Below are positions 44,498 to 53,110 of a stretch of DNA of 64,000 nt, in pieces. This DNA comes from Nesterenkonia alkaliphila (GTDB lineage Bacteria; Actinomycetota; Actinomycetes; Actinomycetales; Micrococcaceae). Position numbers and translations under genes: made by a program. Positions within the stretch are counted from its first letter, which is position 1. Every line of letters begins with the position of its first letter. The DNA lies in NCBI RefSeq assembly GCF_009758175.1, contig NZ_WRPM01000097.1:1-64000 (forward strand), written 5' to 3'. The notes below the pieces were generated by a model, which saw only the letters and a program-made list of their open reading frames with translations, had not been told where the DNA came from and did no database searches.

Positions 44498-47223
44498 GGT
44501 GTGTTCACCCGCCTTCCGGCCAGCACCTGCTCGGCCCAGCCGGCCAGCGCCGTGCGGTCGATCTTGGAATTGTGCCGAATATCGGTGGGCAGCCGGTCCA
44601 CCACCAGCACTGCGGAGACCGGCACCTCACTAGACGCCTCGCGCACTTGGCGGCTCACCTCAGGCTGAGCCAAGGGGGATGAGCCGAAGCCGAGTTCAGC
44701 ACCGGAGGCAGGTTCCAGAACCACGACGACGGCCTGGGTTCCTGCCGGCCCCACCCCTACGGCGGCCGAGCGGCGCACCTGCGGCAGCGCATCCACCGGG
44801 GTCTCCACCACGCCTGGTCCCACCGGGCCGGCCGGGGTGGTGATCACATGCTGCACCCGGCCCTGGACCCAGAGCCTGCCCTCGGCGTCGAAGTGCCCCA
44901 CGTCTCCGGTGCGATGCCAGAGCAGCTCCCGATAGCGGTCCCGCCTGGAGCGCAGATCAGTGTGCCATAGCCGGTCATAGCCGGCCTTCAAGTGAGCCGC
45001 GGAGACCACGATCTCACCCAGCTTGCCAGGAACGTTCTGCGGGTCCTGCAGCGTCTCGGCGGGCCGGCCCAGATCATCCAGGGGCGCCAGCGCGAAGACC
45101 ACTCCCTCCACCGGGCGGCCCACGCAGACCCCGGGCTGTCCGGTGGCCATGGCCTGATGGATCTCAGGCCGGGTGATATCGGCCTGCAGCAGCCCCTCGG
45201 TCATCCCATACGGGGTGTGCAGCTCTGCGGTGGGGAACAGCTCCTGCACCCGGTCCAGCAGCTGAGGATGCACCGGGGCGCCCGCGGAGAGCACCAGTCG
45301 AATCCCGGCCAGATCCTGGCGCTGCTGCTCGCTGAGCTCCCCGGCGGTGGCCACTACGTTGGCCAGAGCGGCAGGGGAGCCGAAGAACATGGTCGCCCGG
45401 CCCTCCCGCGCGGCGGCGGCCACTGCGGCCGCACTGAGGGTGGCAGGTTTGGTCACGGTCATGTCCGGGGTCACTGAGGTGGCCCCGATGGCCGGGCCCA
45501 GCAGAGCGAAGGGAGCGAAACCGGCGATCAGTGAGGCCCCGGGCTGGATGCTGAAGGTACTCCGCAGCAGGGCCACCAGTGCACCGAGCCTGGCATGTGT
45601 GTAGATCACTCCCTTGGCCGGTCCGGTGGACCCGGAGGTGAACAGCACGGCCGCCTGGTCCTCCCCGGCAGGCATCGGCACTGTGTCCAGCTGCGCTGAG
45701 CGGCCCCCGCGCAGCAGCCGCTGCACTGAGGCCTCCACCCCGGCAATCGCTGCCGCCCGCGGCGAGAGCGCGTCTACGCTGATCCGCCGTCCTGGCCAGC
45801 CCAGCGCGGCGGCTGCGGCCAGGCCGGGCTTCTCGCCGATCACCCAGTCGGGCCAGGCGCTGCGCACTGCTCGGGTGAGGCCTCTGAGACCCAGTCCGGC
45901 ATCGGCGACCACTGCCACCGCGCCCAGCCGCAGACAGGCGTAGAGGATCACGGTGAGCTGGTTGCCCGGCTGGACCAGCAGGCTCACGCGGTCCCCGGAT
46001 CGTACTCCGAGCTCGTGCAGCCCGGAGGCGAGCACCTCGACCTGCTCCTGCAGCTGGGCCCAGCTGAGCTGGCTGGCGCCGCTGTCCTTCAGCTCCACCA
46101 CCGCCGGGGAGTCCCGGCGCCATGAGGCAGCCATCTGCGCCAGCTGCTGGTGCAGACCCATCACCTCTGCCGCCGGTGGGGGAGAGGAGGCAGCCGGGGC
46201 GGCGTCGTGCTGGAATTTCTGGTGCAACCAGGTGAAGAGCACCTCGGAGATGTTCCGGTCCTCGGCCACCAAATGGCCTGCGCCCTCGAACCGGTGCAAG
46301 TCGGCACCTGGGAGCCGGTCCAGCAGATCGTGCAGGTAGCGGTCGCGAAACACCGGGTCCTTGGGGCCCCAGATCAGCAGCGCGGGCTTCTCCCACTCCC
46401 GCAGTCCTGCCGAGGCCTCCTCCAGGGCGGTGCGGGAGGAGTGCTGGGCCAGGGCTGGGATATCGGCCACGAACCCGCCGATGCCGCCGCGGCCCAGCCG
46501 GGAGACGTAGGGGGCTCGGTATGCGGCCGAAACGTGGGGGTCCAGTCCGCCCTCGGCCAGGCTCAGCGTGGTGCGCAAGAAGGCGTCGGTGAGCACGGTG
46601 GCCGCCGGCAGCAGTCCGGGGGCCATCGCAGCGCGCAGAGCCGGCGGGACCGGCTCACCGGAGGGGTGGTCCACTGCAGTGTTGAGGGTGCTCACCGCGT
46701 CCACGCTGCTGCTGTGCCGCACCGCCCATGCCAGCGAGATGATGCCGCCCCAGTCATGGCCCAGGGTGACAAGCGGCTGACCAGTGTCGATGTCTAGGGC
46801 ATCAGCCAGTGCATCGAGGTCGTCCAGGCGCTGCTCGAGTCGGCGGTAGCTGGGCGCACCGGCGGCCGGCGGCTCCGGGTGGGCCAGCCGGTCGGAGAAG
46901 CCCATGTCCAGCTGGTCGGGGGCGATCACCCGCCATGCGCTGCCGGGCTCGGCCCGCTCAAGCGAGGCAGCGATCACCCCGCGCCACAGATAGGACCAGG
47001 TGGGGTTACCGTGCAGGGCCAGGATGGTCCCGGTGGGCTTGATGCCGCGCTCGGCGAGCACCGGCCCGGTGTCCAAGACATGAAAGGTATGCGGTCCGCC
47101 CGGGGACTTCGCCTCCACCAGCCGGGACCAGGTGGAGGCCAGGCCGGGCAGCGGGGTGCTGGTCAGGGCCTGATGGGGCAGTCTGGCTCGGTTCGCGGGG
47201 ACAGGGCGCCACCAGCTCACCAT
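44494..47223 (-). CDS. oleBC: Fused beta-lactone decarboxylase and beta-lactone synthetase (OleBC)
   Basis: 909 residues. Residues about 40-345 form an alpha/beta hydrolase of the haloalkane-dehalogenase type: oxyanion turn LHGNPTWSYLWR and nucleophile elbow LGHDWGG with Asp157 in place of serine. This matches OleB, which decarboxylates beta-lactones to olefins. After a linker with QHDAAPAASSPPP the second half is an AMP-forming synthetase (AVLFTSGSTGPAKGVIYTH, PYGMTEGLLQADI, HRTGDVGHFDAEGRLW), matching OleC, which closes the beta-lactone. A fused BC protein is known from Micrococcus-type clusters. Start ATG at 47223 overlaps the oleA stop. Confidence 0.92.
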   Translation of the reverse strand: MVSWWRPVPANRARLPHQALTSTPLPGLASTWSRLVEAKSPGGPHTFHVLDTGPVLAERGIKPTGTILALHGNPTWSYLWRGVIAASLERAEPGSAWRVIAPDQLDMGFSDRLAHPEPPAAGAPSYRRLEQRLDDLDALADALDIDTGQPLVTLGHDWGGIISLAWAVRHSSSVDAVSTLNTAVDHPSGEPVPPALRAAMAPGLLPAATVLTDAFLRTTLSLAEGGLDPHVSAAYRAPYVSRLGRGGIGGFVADIPALAQHSSRTALEEASAGLREWEKPALLIWGPKDPVFRDRYLHDLLDRLPGADLHRFEGAGHLVAEDRNISEVLFTWLHQKFQHDAAPAASSPPPAAEVMGLHQQLAQMAASWRRDSPAVVELKDSGASQLSWAQLQEQVEVLASGLHELGVRSGDRVSLLVQPGNQLTVILYACLRLGAVAVVADAGLGLRGLTRAVRSAWPDWVIGEKPGLAAAAALGWPGRRISVDALSPRAAAIAGVEASVQRLLRGGRSAQLDTVPMPAGEDQAAVLFTSGSTGPAKGVIYTHARLGALVALLRSTFSIQPGASLIAGFAPFALLGPAIGATSVTPDMTVTKPATLSAAAVAAAAREGRATMFFGSPAALANVVATAGELSEQQRQDLAGIRLVLSAGAPVHPQLLDRVQELFPTAELHTPYGMTEGLLQADITRPEIHQAMATGQPGVCVGRPVEGVVFALAPLDDLGRPAETLQDPQNVPGKLGEIVVSAAHLKAGYDRLWHTDLRSRRDRYRELLWHRTGDVGHFDAEGRLWVQGRVQHVITTPAGPVGPGVVETPVDALPQVRRSAAVGVGPAGTQAVVVVLEPASGAELGFGSSPLAQPEVSRQVREASSEVPVSAVLVVDRLPTDIRHNSKIDRTALAGWAEQVLAGRRVNTP

Positions 47224-48260
47224 TGGATCTCCACCATGGCGGTGTTGAGGCCTGAACCCACGCCCATACACAGCACCCGGGAACCGGTGCGCAGCCGCTC
47301 GGCCTCGCGGGCCAAGGTGATCGGCAGCGAGGCCGGGCCCACATTGCCCAGCTCGGGATAAGTGACCGGGACACGCTTCTTGTCCAGTTTGGCTGCCTTG
47401 ATGATGGAGGAGGTGTGCAGTTGGGAGACCTGGTGGGTCACATAGGCATCCATCTGCTGCCAGTCGAAATGAGCCTTGGCATCGTCCCAGGCATCCATCA
47501 CCAGCTCCAGGCCCCCGTCGAGCAGGCCGCGGGCATCGGTGAACATGCCGTGGTGGTCACCCACGCAGAGTCCGTGGTGCTGGGTGGCCGCGCGGGTGAC
47601 CCCACCAATGATCCGGTGGCCCTCCGGATGCGCATCGGCAGGTCCGATCACCGCTGCGGCTGCCCCGCAGCCCAGGGTCAGGGAGGCGAACTCGCTCATA
47701 AAGTCATCCCGGGAGAGGTTGTCGTCCAGGGAGTTGATGCGCTTCACGGTGGCATCTTGGACCTTCCGTGCGTCCTCGCCATTGACGATGAGCGCATAGC
47801 GGGCCTGGCCGGCGTCAATCAGGGTGCTGGCCAGGGTCATCGCGTTGACGAACCCCAGGCAGGCATTGGTGATGTCGAAGTTCATCGCTGAGCTCGGCAG
47901 TCCCAGGTCGTGGTGAATGCCCACGGCCACACTGGGCTCCAGATGCTCGCGGGTCACTGAGGTGTTGATCATCACGGTGATCTCGGAGGGATCCACGCCG
48001 GCAGCACTGAGCGCTTTGCGCCCGGCCTCCACCGTGGCGGCGCGCACCTCACCGTCTGCCCGCCAGTTCCGCCGCGCTTTGACCCCTGCCACCCGCTGCA
48101 GCAGCCCGGTGGGCAGCCGCAGCCGCTTCAGGGCGTCTGCCAGTCTGCGGTCGAGCTCCTTGGAGGTCAGCACCTCCGGGGCCTCCACCTCCGCCACCGA
48201 GAGCAGAGCAGCATTGCGGTGATGGAACGTGGCATTTCCGTCGGCCTGGGTTTGCAGCAC
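47217..48260 (-). CDS. oleA: Thiolase-fold condensing enzyme OleA
   Basis: Joins two fatty acyl-CoA molecules head to head, giving a 2-alkyl-3-keto acid. From the GTG at 48260 it has 347 residues, near the 338 of Xanthomonas OleA. The active cysteine is C134 in DITNACLGF, and E108 in REHLEPSVA is the OleA-specific base; their spacing (26) equals C143/E117 of the Xanthomonas enzyme. The histidine in YVTHQVSQL and the asparagine in YPELGNVGPAS complete the site. GATAAT 6 bases before the GTG supports a leaderless start; an upstream in-frame GTG at 48329 has no signal. First gene of oleA-oleBC-oleD. Confidence 0.93.
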   Translation of the reverse strand: MLQTQADGNATFHHRNAALLSVAEVEAPEVLTSKELDRRLADALKRLRLPTGLLQRVAGVKARRNWRADGEVRAATVEAGRKALSAAGVDPSEITVMINTSVTREHLEPSVAVGIHHDLGLPSSAMNFDITNACLGFVNAMTLASTLIDAGQARYALIVNGEDARKVQDATVKRINSLDDNLSRDDFMSEFASLTLGCGAAAAVIGPADAHPEGHRIIGGVTRAATQHHGLCVGDHHGMFTDARGLLDGGLELVMDAWDDAKAHFDWQQMDAYVTHQVSQLHTSSIIKAAKLDKKRVPVTYPELGNVGPASLPITLAREAERLRTGSRVLCMGVGSGLNTAMVEIQW

Positions 48261-48266
48261 CGCTCC

Positions 48267-48272
48267 ATTATC
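48267..48272 (-). promoter_or_regulatory. -10 box of the ole operon
   Basis: GATAAT on the minus strand, 6 bases before the GTG of oleA. Confidence 0.55.
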
Positions 48273-48338
48273 CCGAATCAGACCTGTGCCCGCGAATCGT
48301 GACTCCGCGTCTCGAAAATACTCGAGCACGCTCAGCGC

Positions 48339-48344
48339 TACTAT
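48339..48344 (+). promoter_or_regulatory. -10 box of the DUF5998-phosphodiesterase pair
   Basis: TACTAT followed by 8 bases and the ATG at 48353. The inverted repeat CTCGA-AAATA-CTCGAG-like sequence around 48312-48325 lies in the -35 zone. Confidence 0.45.
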
Positions 48345-48352
48345 GGATGGCT

Positions 48353-48967
48353 ATGGGCACATCCACTGTCTCGCTGAAGACGGCCATCGACCGCGGAGGG
48401 TTCTACCCCTCCCTGGTGCATCACACTGTCACCGAAGCCCTGGACGGGCGCGACCCGGAGCAGCAGATCGTCCATGTGGACACCCATTTCGACTATGAGG
48501 AGGTCCACCGGCACATCACCGTGCTGGTACTGGCCGAGGACGTCATGGTGGTGGCTCATCTGGACGACCACGACGCAGAGGACGACGCCGCCCCCCACCC
48601 GGAGAACACCCGGACGGACTCACCTGCCGAGGTGGTAGCGAGGATCTCCACCGAGGTGGTGCCGGTGGGGCGCATCCGCTCGCTGATTCTCTCCGAGGTG
48701 CACCGCCAGCCGGACCGCTTCGACCCCCAGCGCGGCCTGGCCGAGGTAACCCTGAACATCAACTGGACCGGGGGCGCCCGGTTCGACTCGATGCCGGCCG
48801 ACTGCGGCAACCCCGAGTGCATGGCCGATCATGGGGACACCGGCAGCTTCGTGCCCGAGGACATCACCCTGCGGATCGCCGCCACCGCAGAGGGGGATAC
48901 CGCGGTGGACGAGGCACGCGGCTTTGTCCGGGCGCTGCGCCGGGCCTGCGTGAAGTATGCCCGCTGA
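48353..48967 (+). CDS. DUF5998 family protein
   Basis: 204 residues, cytosolic. It begins MGTSTVSLKTAIDRGGFYP, continues with VHVDTHFDYEEVHRHITVLVL and a strand-rich core, has a disordered insert with EDDAAPHP, and ends near FVRALRRACVKYAR. CGNPECMADHGD contains a Cys pair that could bind metal. The family is actinobacterial and without known function, as far as I recall regularly paired with the alkaline-phosphatase-like gene that follows. An ATG at 48347 is an alternative start. Confidence 0.8.
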   Translation: MGTSTVSLKTAIDRGGFYPSLVHHTVTEALDGRDPEQQIVHVDTHFDYEEVHRHITVLVLAEDVMVVAHLDDHDAEDDAAPHPENTRTDSPAEVVARISTEVVPVGRIRSLILSEVHRQPDRFDPQRGLAEVTLNINWTGGARFDSMPADCGNPECMADHGDTGSFVPEDITLRIAATAEGDTAVDEARGFVRALRRACVKYAR

Positions 48968-50162
48968 ACTCCCGGCCGCACCTGACTATCAGAACAGGCA
49001 CCTGCGGCATGTGCTGAGCTCGGCGGCGGCGGCCCTAGGCCTGAGCGGCTTTGAGAACCGGCTCGGTCTGCCCCAGGCCAGTATTACCGTGGTGATCCTG
49101 GCTGATGGACTGGGCGAGGAGAACCTCGCCTCCCACACCGGCCATGCCCGCTTCCTGGCCTCTGCCTGGCGCACATCCAGTACGGCTAGGGTGCTGGACT
49201 GCGGGGCCCCGGCCACCACCGCATGCTCGCTGGCCTCACTCGGCACCGGCCTGCCCCCCGGGGAGCACGGCCTGATCGGCTATGACCTTTATGCCCCGCC
49301 CCTGAACCGGGTGGTCAACCAACTGGGCGGCTGGCCCGATGACCTGGACCCTGCAGTCTGGCAGCCGCATCCCACAGTGCTGCAGCAGGCGGTTGCGGCC
49401 GGGGCGCAGGTGGCCACGGTCTCGCGCACGGAGTTCCGCTCCTCGGCCCTGACCCGGGCCGCCCTGCAGCACAGCGGTGACTTTCTGGGGGCCGGCACCC
49501 TGGAGGCCCGGTTCGCCGCTGCAGCGGAGTGGATCGAGGCCCAGCGGCCCCGGGGCAGCCGGCAGGGTCCACCCGTGCCCCTGATGGTGTACCTGTATGT
49601 GGATGAGATCGACGACGCCGGGCATGAGTTCGGGGTGGACTCCGCCCAGTGGCGCGGGCATCTGGAGGATCTTGACGCAGCCGCAGCGAGGTTCGCCCGC
49701 CGCTGCTCCGAACGCTTCGGGGAGCAGGTCAGTATTCTGCTGACCGCTGACCATGGGATGGTGGATGTGGCGGAACCGGACCGGATCGACATCAGCGACC
49801 GGGCAGACCTGCTGGCTGGTGTGGCGGATACCGGCGGCGATCCCCGGATGATGTATCTCTATGCTGAGCCCGGCCAGGATGCCGCGGAGCTCGCGCAGCG
49901 CTGGCGTAGTGAGTTCGGAGACTCAGCCTGGGTACTCACCCGTGCTGAGGCGGTGGAGGCCGGCTGGTTCGGACCGGTTCAGCAGCAGGTGCTGCAGCGG
50001 ATCGGGGATGTGATCATCGCGGTGCACGCCCCTATCGGCATCTACCACATCGCCCGCACCGGGAGGCACTTCCTGAAGATGGTGGGGCTGCACGGCTCGA
50101 TCACCGAGGCGGAGCGGCAGGTCCCGATGCTGGAGCTCACCGGTAGAGCCTTCGCCCCATAG
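48957..50162 (+). CDS. Alkaline phosphatase superfamily nucleotide pyrophosphatase/phosphodiesterase
   Basis: 401 residues. Two-metal phosphoesterase fold: VILADGLGEENL (first metal aspartate), the nucleophile threonine in GAPATTACSLASLGTG, GLIGYDLYAPPLN, VDEIDDAGHEFG (second metal site) and LTADHGMVDV, then a late histidine in VHAPIGIYH. No signal peptide, so probably cytosolic; the substrate is likely a nucleotide or phosphonate-type ester, undetermined. It overlaps the DUF5998 gene by 11 bases, so they are coupled. Confidence 0.88.
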   Translation: MPAELPAAPDYQNRHLRHVLSSAAAALGLSGFENRLGLPQASITVVILADGLGEENLASHTGHARFLASAWRTSSTARVLDCGAPATTACSLASLGTGLPPGEHGLIGYDLYAPPLNRVVNQLGGWPDDLDPAVWQPHPTVLQQAVAAGAQVATVSRTEFRSSALTRAALQHSGDFLGAGTLEARFAAAAEWIEAQRPRGSRQGPPVPLMVYLYVDEIDDAGHEFGVDSAQWRGHLEDLDAAAARFARRCSERFGEQVSILLTADHGMVDVAEPDRIDISDRADLLAGVADTGGDPRMMYLYAEPGQDAAELAQRWRSEFGDSAWVLTRAEAVEAGWFGPVQQQVLQRIGDVIIAVHAPIGIYHIARTGRHFLKMVGLHGSITEAERQVPMLELTGRAFAP

Positions 50163-50189
50163 GCCGGGCCCGCAAAACTCAGTCCTCTC

Positions 50190-50207
50190 GCTCGGCTCAC
50201 GCCGAGC
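50190..50207. terminator. Hairpin between convergent genes
   Basis: GCTCGGC-TCAC-GCCGAGC is a perfect 7-bp stem with a 4-base loop between the phosphodiesterase and sepH. Only a short TT follows, so termination strength is uncertain. Confidence 0.5.
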
Positions 50208-50232
50208 TTCACACCTGAAATGGCGGCAAAGC

Positions 50233-51402
50233 TCAGTCTTTGCTGCCGAAGAGGATGTCATCCCATCGGGGCATGGCCGGGCGGCGGCTTGAGGATCTGC
50301 GCTTCTTGGGCTCTTCCTCGGCGGGCTGGTCAGATTCGCTCTCCGCTGGCGGATCGCCGGATTCCTCGTAGCTGAATCCCCAGGCATCTGTACCGCGCTC
50401 GGACTCAGCTGAATCCGACTCCTGCGCATCAGGCTCATCGTTCTGCTCGAGGCCCTCGCCGAGCCCCGGGAGGGTCTCTTCAGCCGCTGGGGAGGGCTTA
50501 GCGGGCCGGGCAGACTGCCCCTGTTCGTCCCGGGTCAGCAGAGTGGCCAGTTTGTCGTCACCGGACTCATCGGTGCCCAGGCGCTGGCCGCGGCGGGCGC
50601 GCAGTATCTCCAGCAGATCCTCATGCCCGGCGCCGTCTGCCCCTTCCACGGGGGTGCGGCGGGCAACTGATGGGCTGCGCGGAGCAGGGGAGGCCGCGGC
50701 GTCGTCGTCCACGTCGAAAGGCTCATCCACCGGCGCCAGTCTCCGGCCGCGAGCGGCACTGCGCCCCGGGGCAGCCGGTAGGGAGCTGAGCGACTCGGCC
50801 CATTTGTTCTCCGGGCGCACAGTACGCCCAGCGGGGTCGAAAACCCATTCGGCCGGCGGCTTCTGGCCGATGCCGGCGGCATGGGTCTCGGAGCTGCCGG
50901 GGTCAAAATTGCAGACTACGGCCCACAGGCCGTCCTCACGGCGCCAGGCGTCCCAGCTCATCGTGCTCAGAGCAACTCCGGCGGCTCGCAGCCGGACTTT
51001 GACCATCGCCTCAAGAGTGGCCGGGGCATCGCCGAAGGCCATCCGGTGCGCCTCGGCGCTGGAGGCCCGGGCCACCACCGTCTGCCGGGCCCGGCCGGCG
51101 AAGTAGGCCCGCTCGTCAGCCACCGGCCCTGCATAACGCAGCACGTGCTGCCGGCTCAGTCCGGAGGCCTCCACCACCTGCTCCAAGGTGGCGCCGGCCC
51201 GCAGCCGAGCCTGGATATCCCGCGGGGAGAGCCTGGCGGAGGGCTTCTGGGCCGCTGCGGCCGCATCGGAGGCCGCCCGGGCAACTGCAGTGCGCAGCGC
51301 CTGGTCGATGTTCAGGGCATACTCGTTTCCGGAGTCGTCGGAGAGCAGCAGGCGAGGGGTCCGGCTCTCAGCGTCGACCCCCACGATCCGCAGATCCTGC
51401 AT
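50233..51402 (-). CDS. sepH: Septation protein SepH
   Basis: 389 residues; stimulates FtsZ assembly at division sites in actinobacteria. The N-terminal DUF3071 domain (about 1-165) begins MQDLRIVGVDAESRTPRLLL and includes the helix-turn-helix-like LSPRDIQARLRAGATLEQVV and LSRQHVLRYAGPVADERAYF. The rest is a long disordered acidic region ending in a basic Ser/Arg stretch (KKRRSSSRRPAMPRWDDILF), a conserved SepH tail. CGGAGGA precedes the ATG. Confidence 0.94.
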   Translation of the reverse strand: MQDLRIVGVDAESRTPRLLLSDDSGNEYALNIDQALRTAVARAASDAAAAAQKPSARLSPRDIQARLRAGATLEQVVEASGLSRQHVLRYAGPVADERAYFAGRARQTVVARASSAEAHRMAFGDAPATLEAMVKVRLRAAGVALSTMSWDAWRREDGLWAVVCNFDPGSSETHAAGIGQKPPAEWVFDPAGRTVRPENKWAESLSSLPAAPGRSAARGRRLAPVDEPFDVDDDAAASPAPRSPSVARRTPVEGADGAGHEDLLEILRARRGQRLGTDESGDDKLATLLTRDEQGQSARPAKPSPAAEETLPGLGEGLEQNDEPDAQESDSAESERGTDAWGFSYEESGDPPAESESDQPAEEEPKKRRSSSRRPAMPRWDDILFGSKD

Positions 51403-51636
51403 CAGCAGCGTCCTCCGTTGTCAGCAATTCACAGTTCTTTCGGGCCACTGTATCGCGGCCGGGCAGACAGGCACCCGGGCGGCTCAACCCCGCCTGGAAG
51501 GATTCCTGCTTGGAATATGACGGCCCCGATTTGTCAGGCGGGTCCCGATACGACACAATCTGTGCGAACTTAAACGTCTGCTCAGGCCGCACCGACCTGG
51601 GCCACAGACGTAGGAACCACCATTGGAGCACCTGCT

Positions 51637-51936
51637 ATGGCTACCGACTATGATGCCCCGCGGAAGAGCGATGAGGACGTCAACGAAGACTCCATCGAGG
51701 AGCTGAAGAACCGCTCCACCAATCGACAGTCGGCCGTGGTCGACGAGGATGAGGCCGAGGCCGCCGAAGGCTTCGAGCTGCCCGGGGCCGACCTCTCCGA
51801 CGAGGAACTGCAGGTACGCGTGCTGCCGGCCCAGGCCGACGAGTTCACCTGCGCCTCCTGCTTCCTGGTCCGCCACCGCTCGCAGGTGGCCCGTGAGCAG
51901 GACGGTCAGTTCTTCTGCACCGACTGCGAAAGCTGA
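51637..51936 (+). CDS. DUF4193 family small zinc-ribbon-like protein
   Basis: 99 residues. The N-terminal half is acidic and disordered (MATDYDAPRKSDEDVNEDS). The C-terminal half has the pair CASCFLVRH and FFCTDCES, a C-x2-C ... C-x2-C zinc-ribbon pattern. The family is restricted to actinobacteria and its function is unknown. TTGGAG lies about 9 bases before the ATG. It is divergent from sepH, a conserved neighbour. Confidence 0.9.
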   Translation: MATDYDAPRKSDEDVNEDSIEELKNRSTNRQSAVVDEDEAEAAEGFELPGADLSDEELQVRVLPAQADEFTCASCFLVRHRSQVAREQDGQFFCTDCES

Positions 51937-51980
51937 GCAGTGCTTGTCTCGCCGGCGGGCACACGCCCCGCTCGGCTCTC

Positions 51981-51998
51981 GGCCAGCTAGGGCTGGCC
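51981..51998. terminator. Hairpin downstream of the DUF4193 gene
   Basis: GGCCAGC-TAGG-GCTGGCC is a perfect 7-bp stem followed by TTCGGG. It lies between the convergent DUF4193 and DUF3093 genes. There is no clear T run. Nothing else is recognisable in 51937-52096. Confidence 0.5.
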
Positions 51999-52096
51999 TT
52001 CGGGCCTGAAGTCGCAGCACCGCCTTCGGCTAGCTGCTCAGTAAGACTTCAGCTGAGCTGCTCGCTGCTCCACTGGTCGGCATTCCGGCTTAGCCG

Positions 52097-52588
52097 TCAG
52101 CCTTCCTGGACCGAGACGCCGGTGGTGCGCACCGGCTCCTGCGAACCCAGCGCGGCGAGCACTGCCTGCGGATTCCGCGTGGAGAACAGCCAGTAGGGCA
52201 CCGGGTCCTGCTCATCTGTGATCTCAACAGTCACTACGGGGTCGATCCATCCCCGGATGCATTGGAAGCTGCGCGCATCGAACCCGGGGCCCAGCTGCTC
52301 ACGTGCCCCGGCCCCCGAGTGCGCCACCACCCGGCCCAGATGCTCACGTTCAATCTGAGCGCGCCCCACTCTCAGCCACTGGTCAGTGACCTCGATCCGC
52401 GGCGTGATGGCAATCAGCGCCGCCACCACGATGGCCACACCCGCCGCCATCGCCACGAACCCGTAGAACGGATCTATCGGAAAGAAGATCGTCGAGAATG
52501 AGGCCCCGATGAGCACCCCGGCCAGCCAAATCCACCAGGCCGGCCACAGCTTCTCGGCATAATGCGCAGAGTCATTCATAGCCCCCAT
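52097..52588 (-). CDS. DUF3093 family membrane protein
   Basis: 163 residues. Two membrane helices near the N-terminus ([40 protein letters not shown]) are followed by a soluble PH-like domain ([49 protein letters not shown]). The family is actinobacterial and adjoins dut by rule; the function is unknown. TACCGT 6 bases before the ATG at 52588 implies a leaderless start; the ATG three codons later is possible. Confidence 0.9.
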   Translation of the reverse strand: MGAMNDSAHYAEKLWPAWWIWLAGVLIGASFSTIFFPIDPFYGFVAMAAGVAIVVAALIAITPRIEVTDQWLRVGRAQIEREHLGRVVAHSGAGAREQLGPGFDARSFQCIRGWIDPVVTVEITDEQDPVPYWLFSTRNPQAVLAALGSQEPVRTTGVSVQEG

Positions 52589-52594
52589 CTTCCC

Positions 52595-52604
52595 ACGGTA
52601 GGCT
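52595..52604. promoter_or_regulatory. Overlapping divergent -10 boxes of DUF3093 and dut
   Basis: On the minus strand TACCGT (52595-52600) lies 6 bases before the DUF3093 ATG. On the plus strand TAGGCT (52599-52604) lies 8 bases before the dut GTG. The two boxes share two bases. Confidence 0.5.
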
Positions 52605-52612
52605 TAGGTACT

Positions 52613-53065
52613 GTGAACAGGATTCAGATCCTCATCCAGCAGCTGGACCCCGAGCTGCCGCTGCCGCGCTACGCCCATCACGACGACGCTGGGGCGGACC
52701 TGCTCACCGCAGAGGACTTCACCCTGGAGCCCGGGCAGCGCCGGATGGTCCCCACCGGGGTTGCCGTGGCGATCCCGGAGGGTTGGGTGGGCCTGGTGCA
52801 TCCGCGCAGCGGGCTGGCCCATAAGCACGGCATCAGCATGGTCAACGCCCCCGGCACCGTGGACGCCGGCTACCGGGGGGAGCTCAAAGTGCTGCTGATC
52901 AACACCGACCCCACGCAGCCGGTGAGCTTCCGGCGCGGGGACCGGATCGCTCAGATCGTGTTCCAGGAGGTCGCCCAGGCGGTCTTCACCCCGGTGGACA
53001 CGCTGCCGGAGTCAGTCCGCGGCGCAGGGGGTTTCGGCTCCAGCGGCCTGACCACCACCGCCTGA
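52613..53065 (+). CDS. dut: dUTP diphosphatase
   Basis: Hydrolyses dUTP to dUMP, keeping uracil out of DNA and feeding thymidylate synthesis; trimeric. 150 residues with the five motifs: [45 protein letters not shown] and the Gly-rich end GAGGFGSSG. The leaderless GTG at 52613 gives the usual N-terminus ([12 protein letters not shown]); an upstream in-frame ATG would add 17 residues in the promoter. Confidence 0.97.
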   Translation: MNRIQILIQQLDPELPLPRYAHHDDAGADLLTAEDFTLEPGQRRMVPTGVAVAIPEGWVGLVHPRSGLAHKHGISMVNAPGTVDAGYRGELKVLLINTDPTQPVSFRRGDRIAQIVFQEVAQAVFTPVDTLPESVRGAGGFGSSGLTTTA

Positions 53066-53110
53066 CCAGACCACTGCGCACAGCGCCAACAGCAAGGATC
53101 AAGGAGACGC

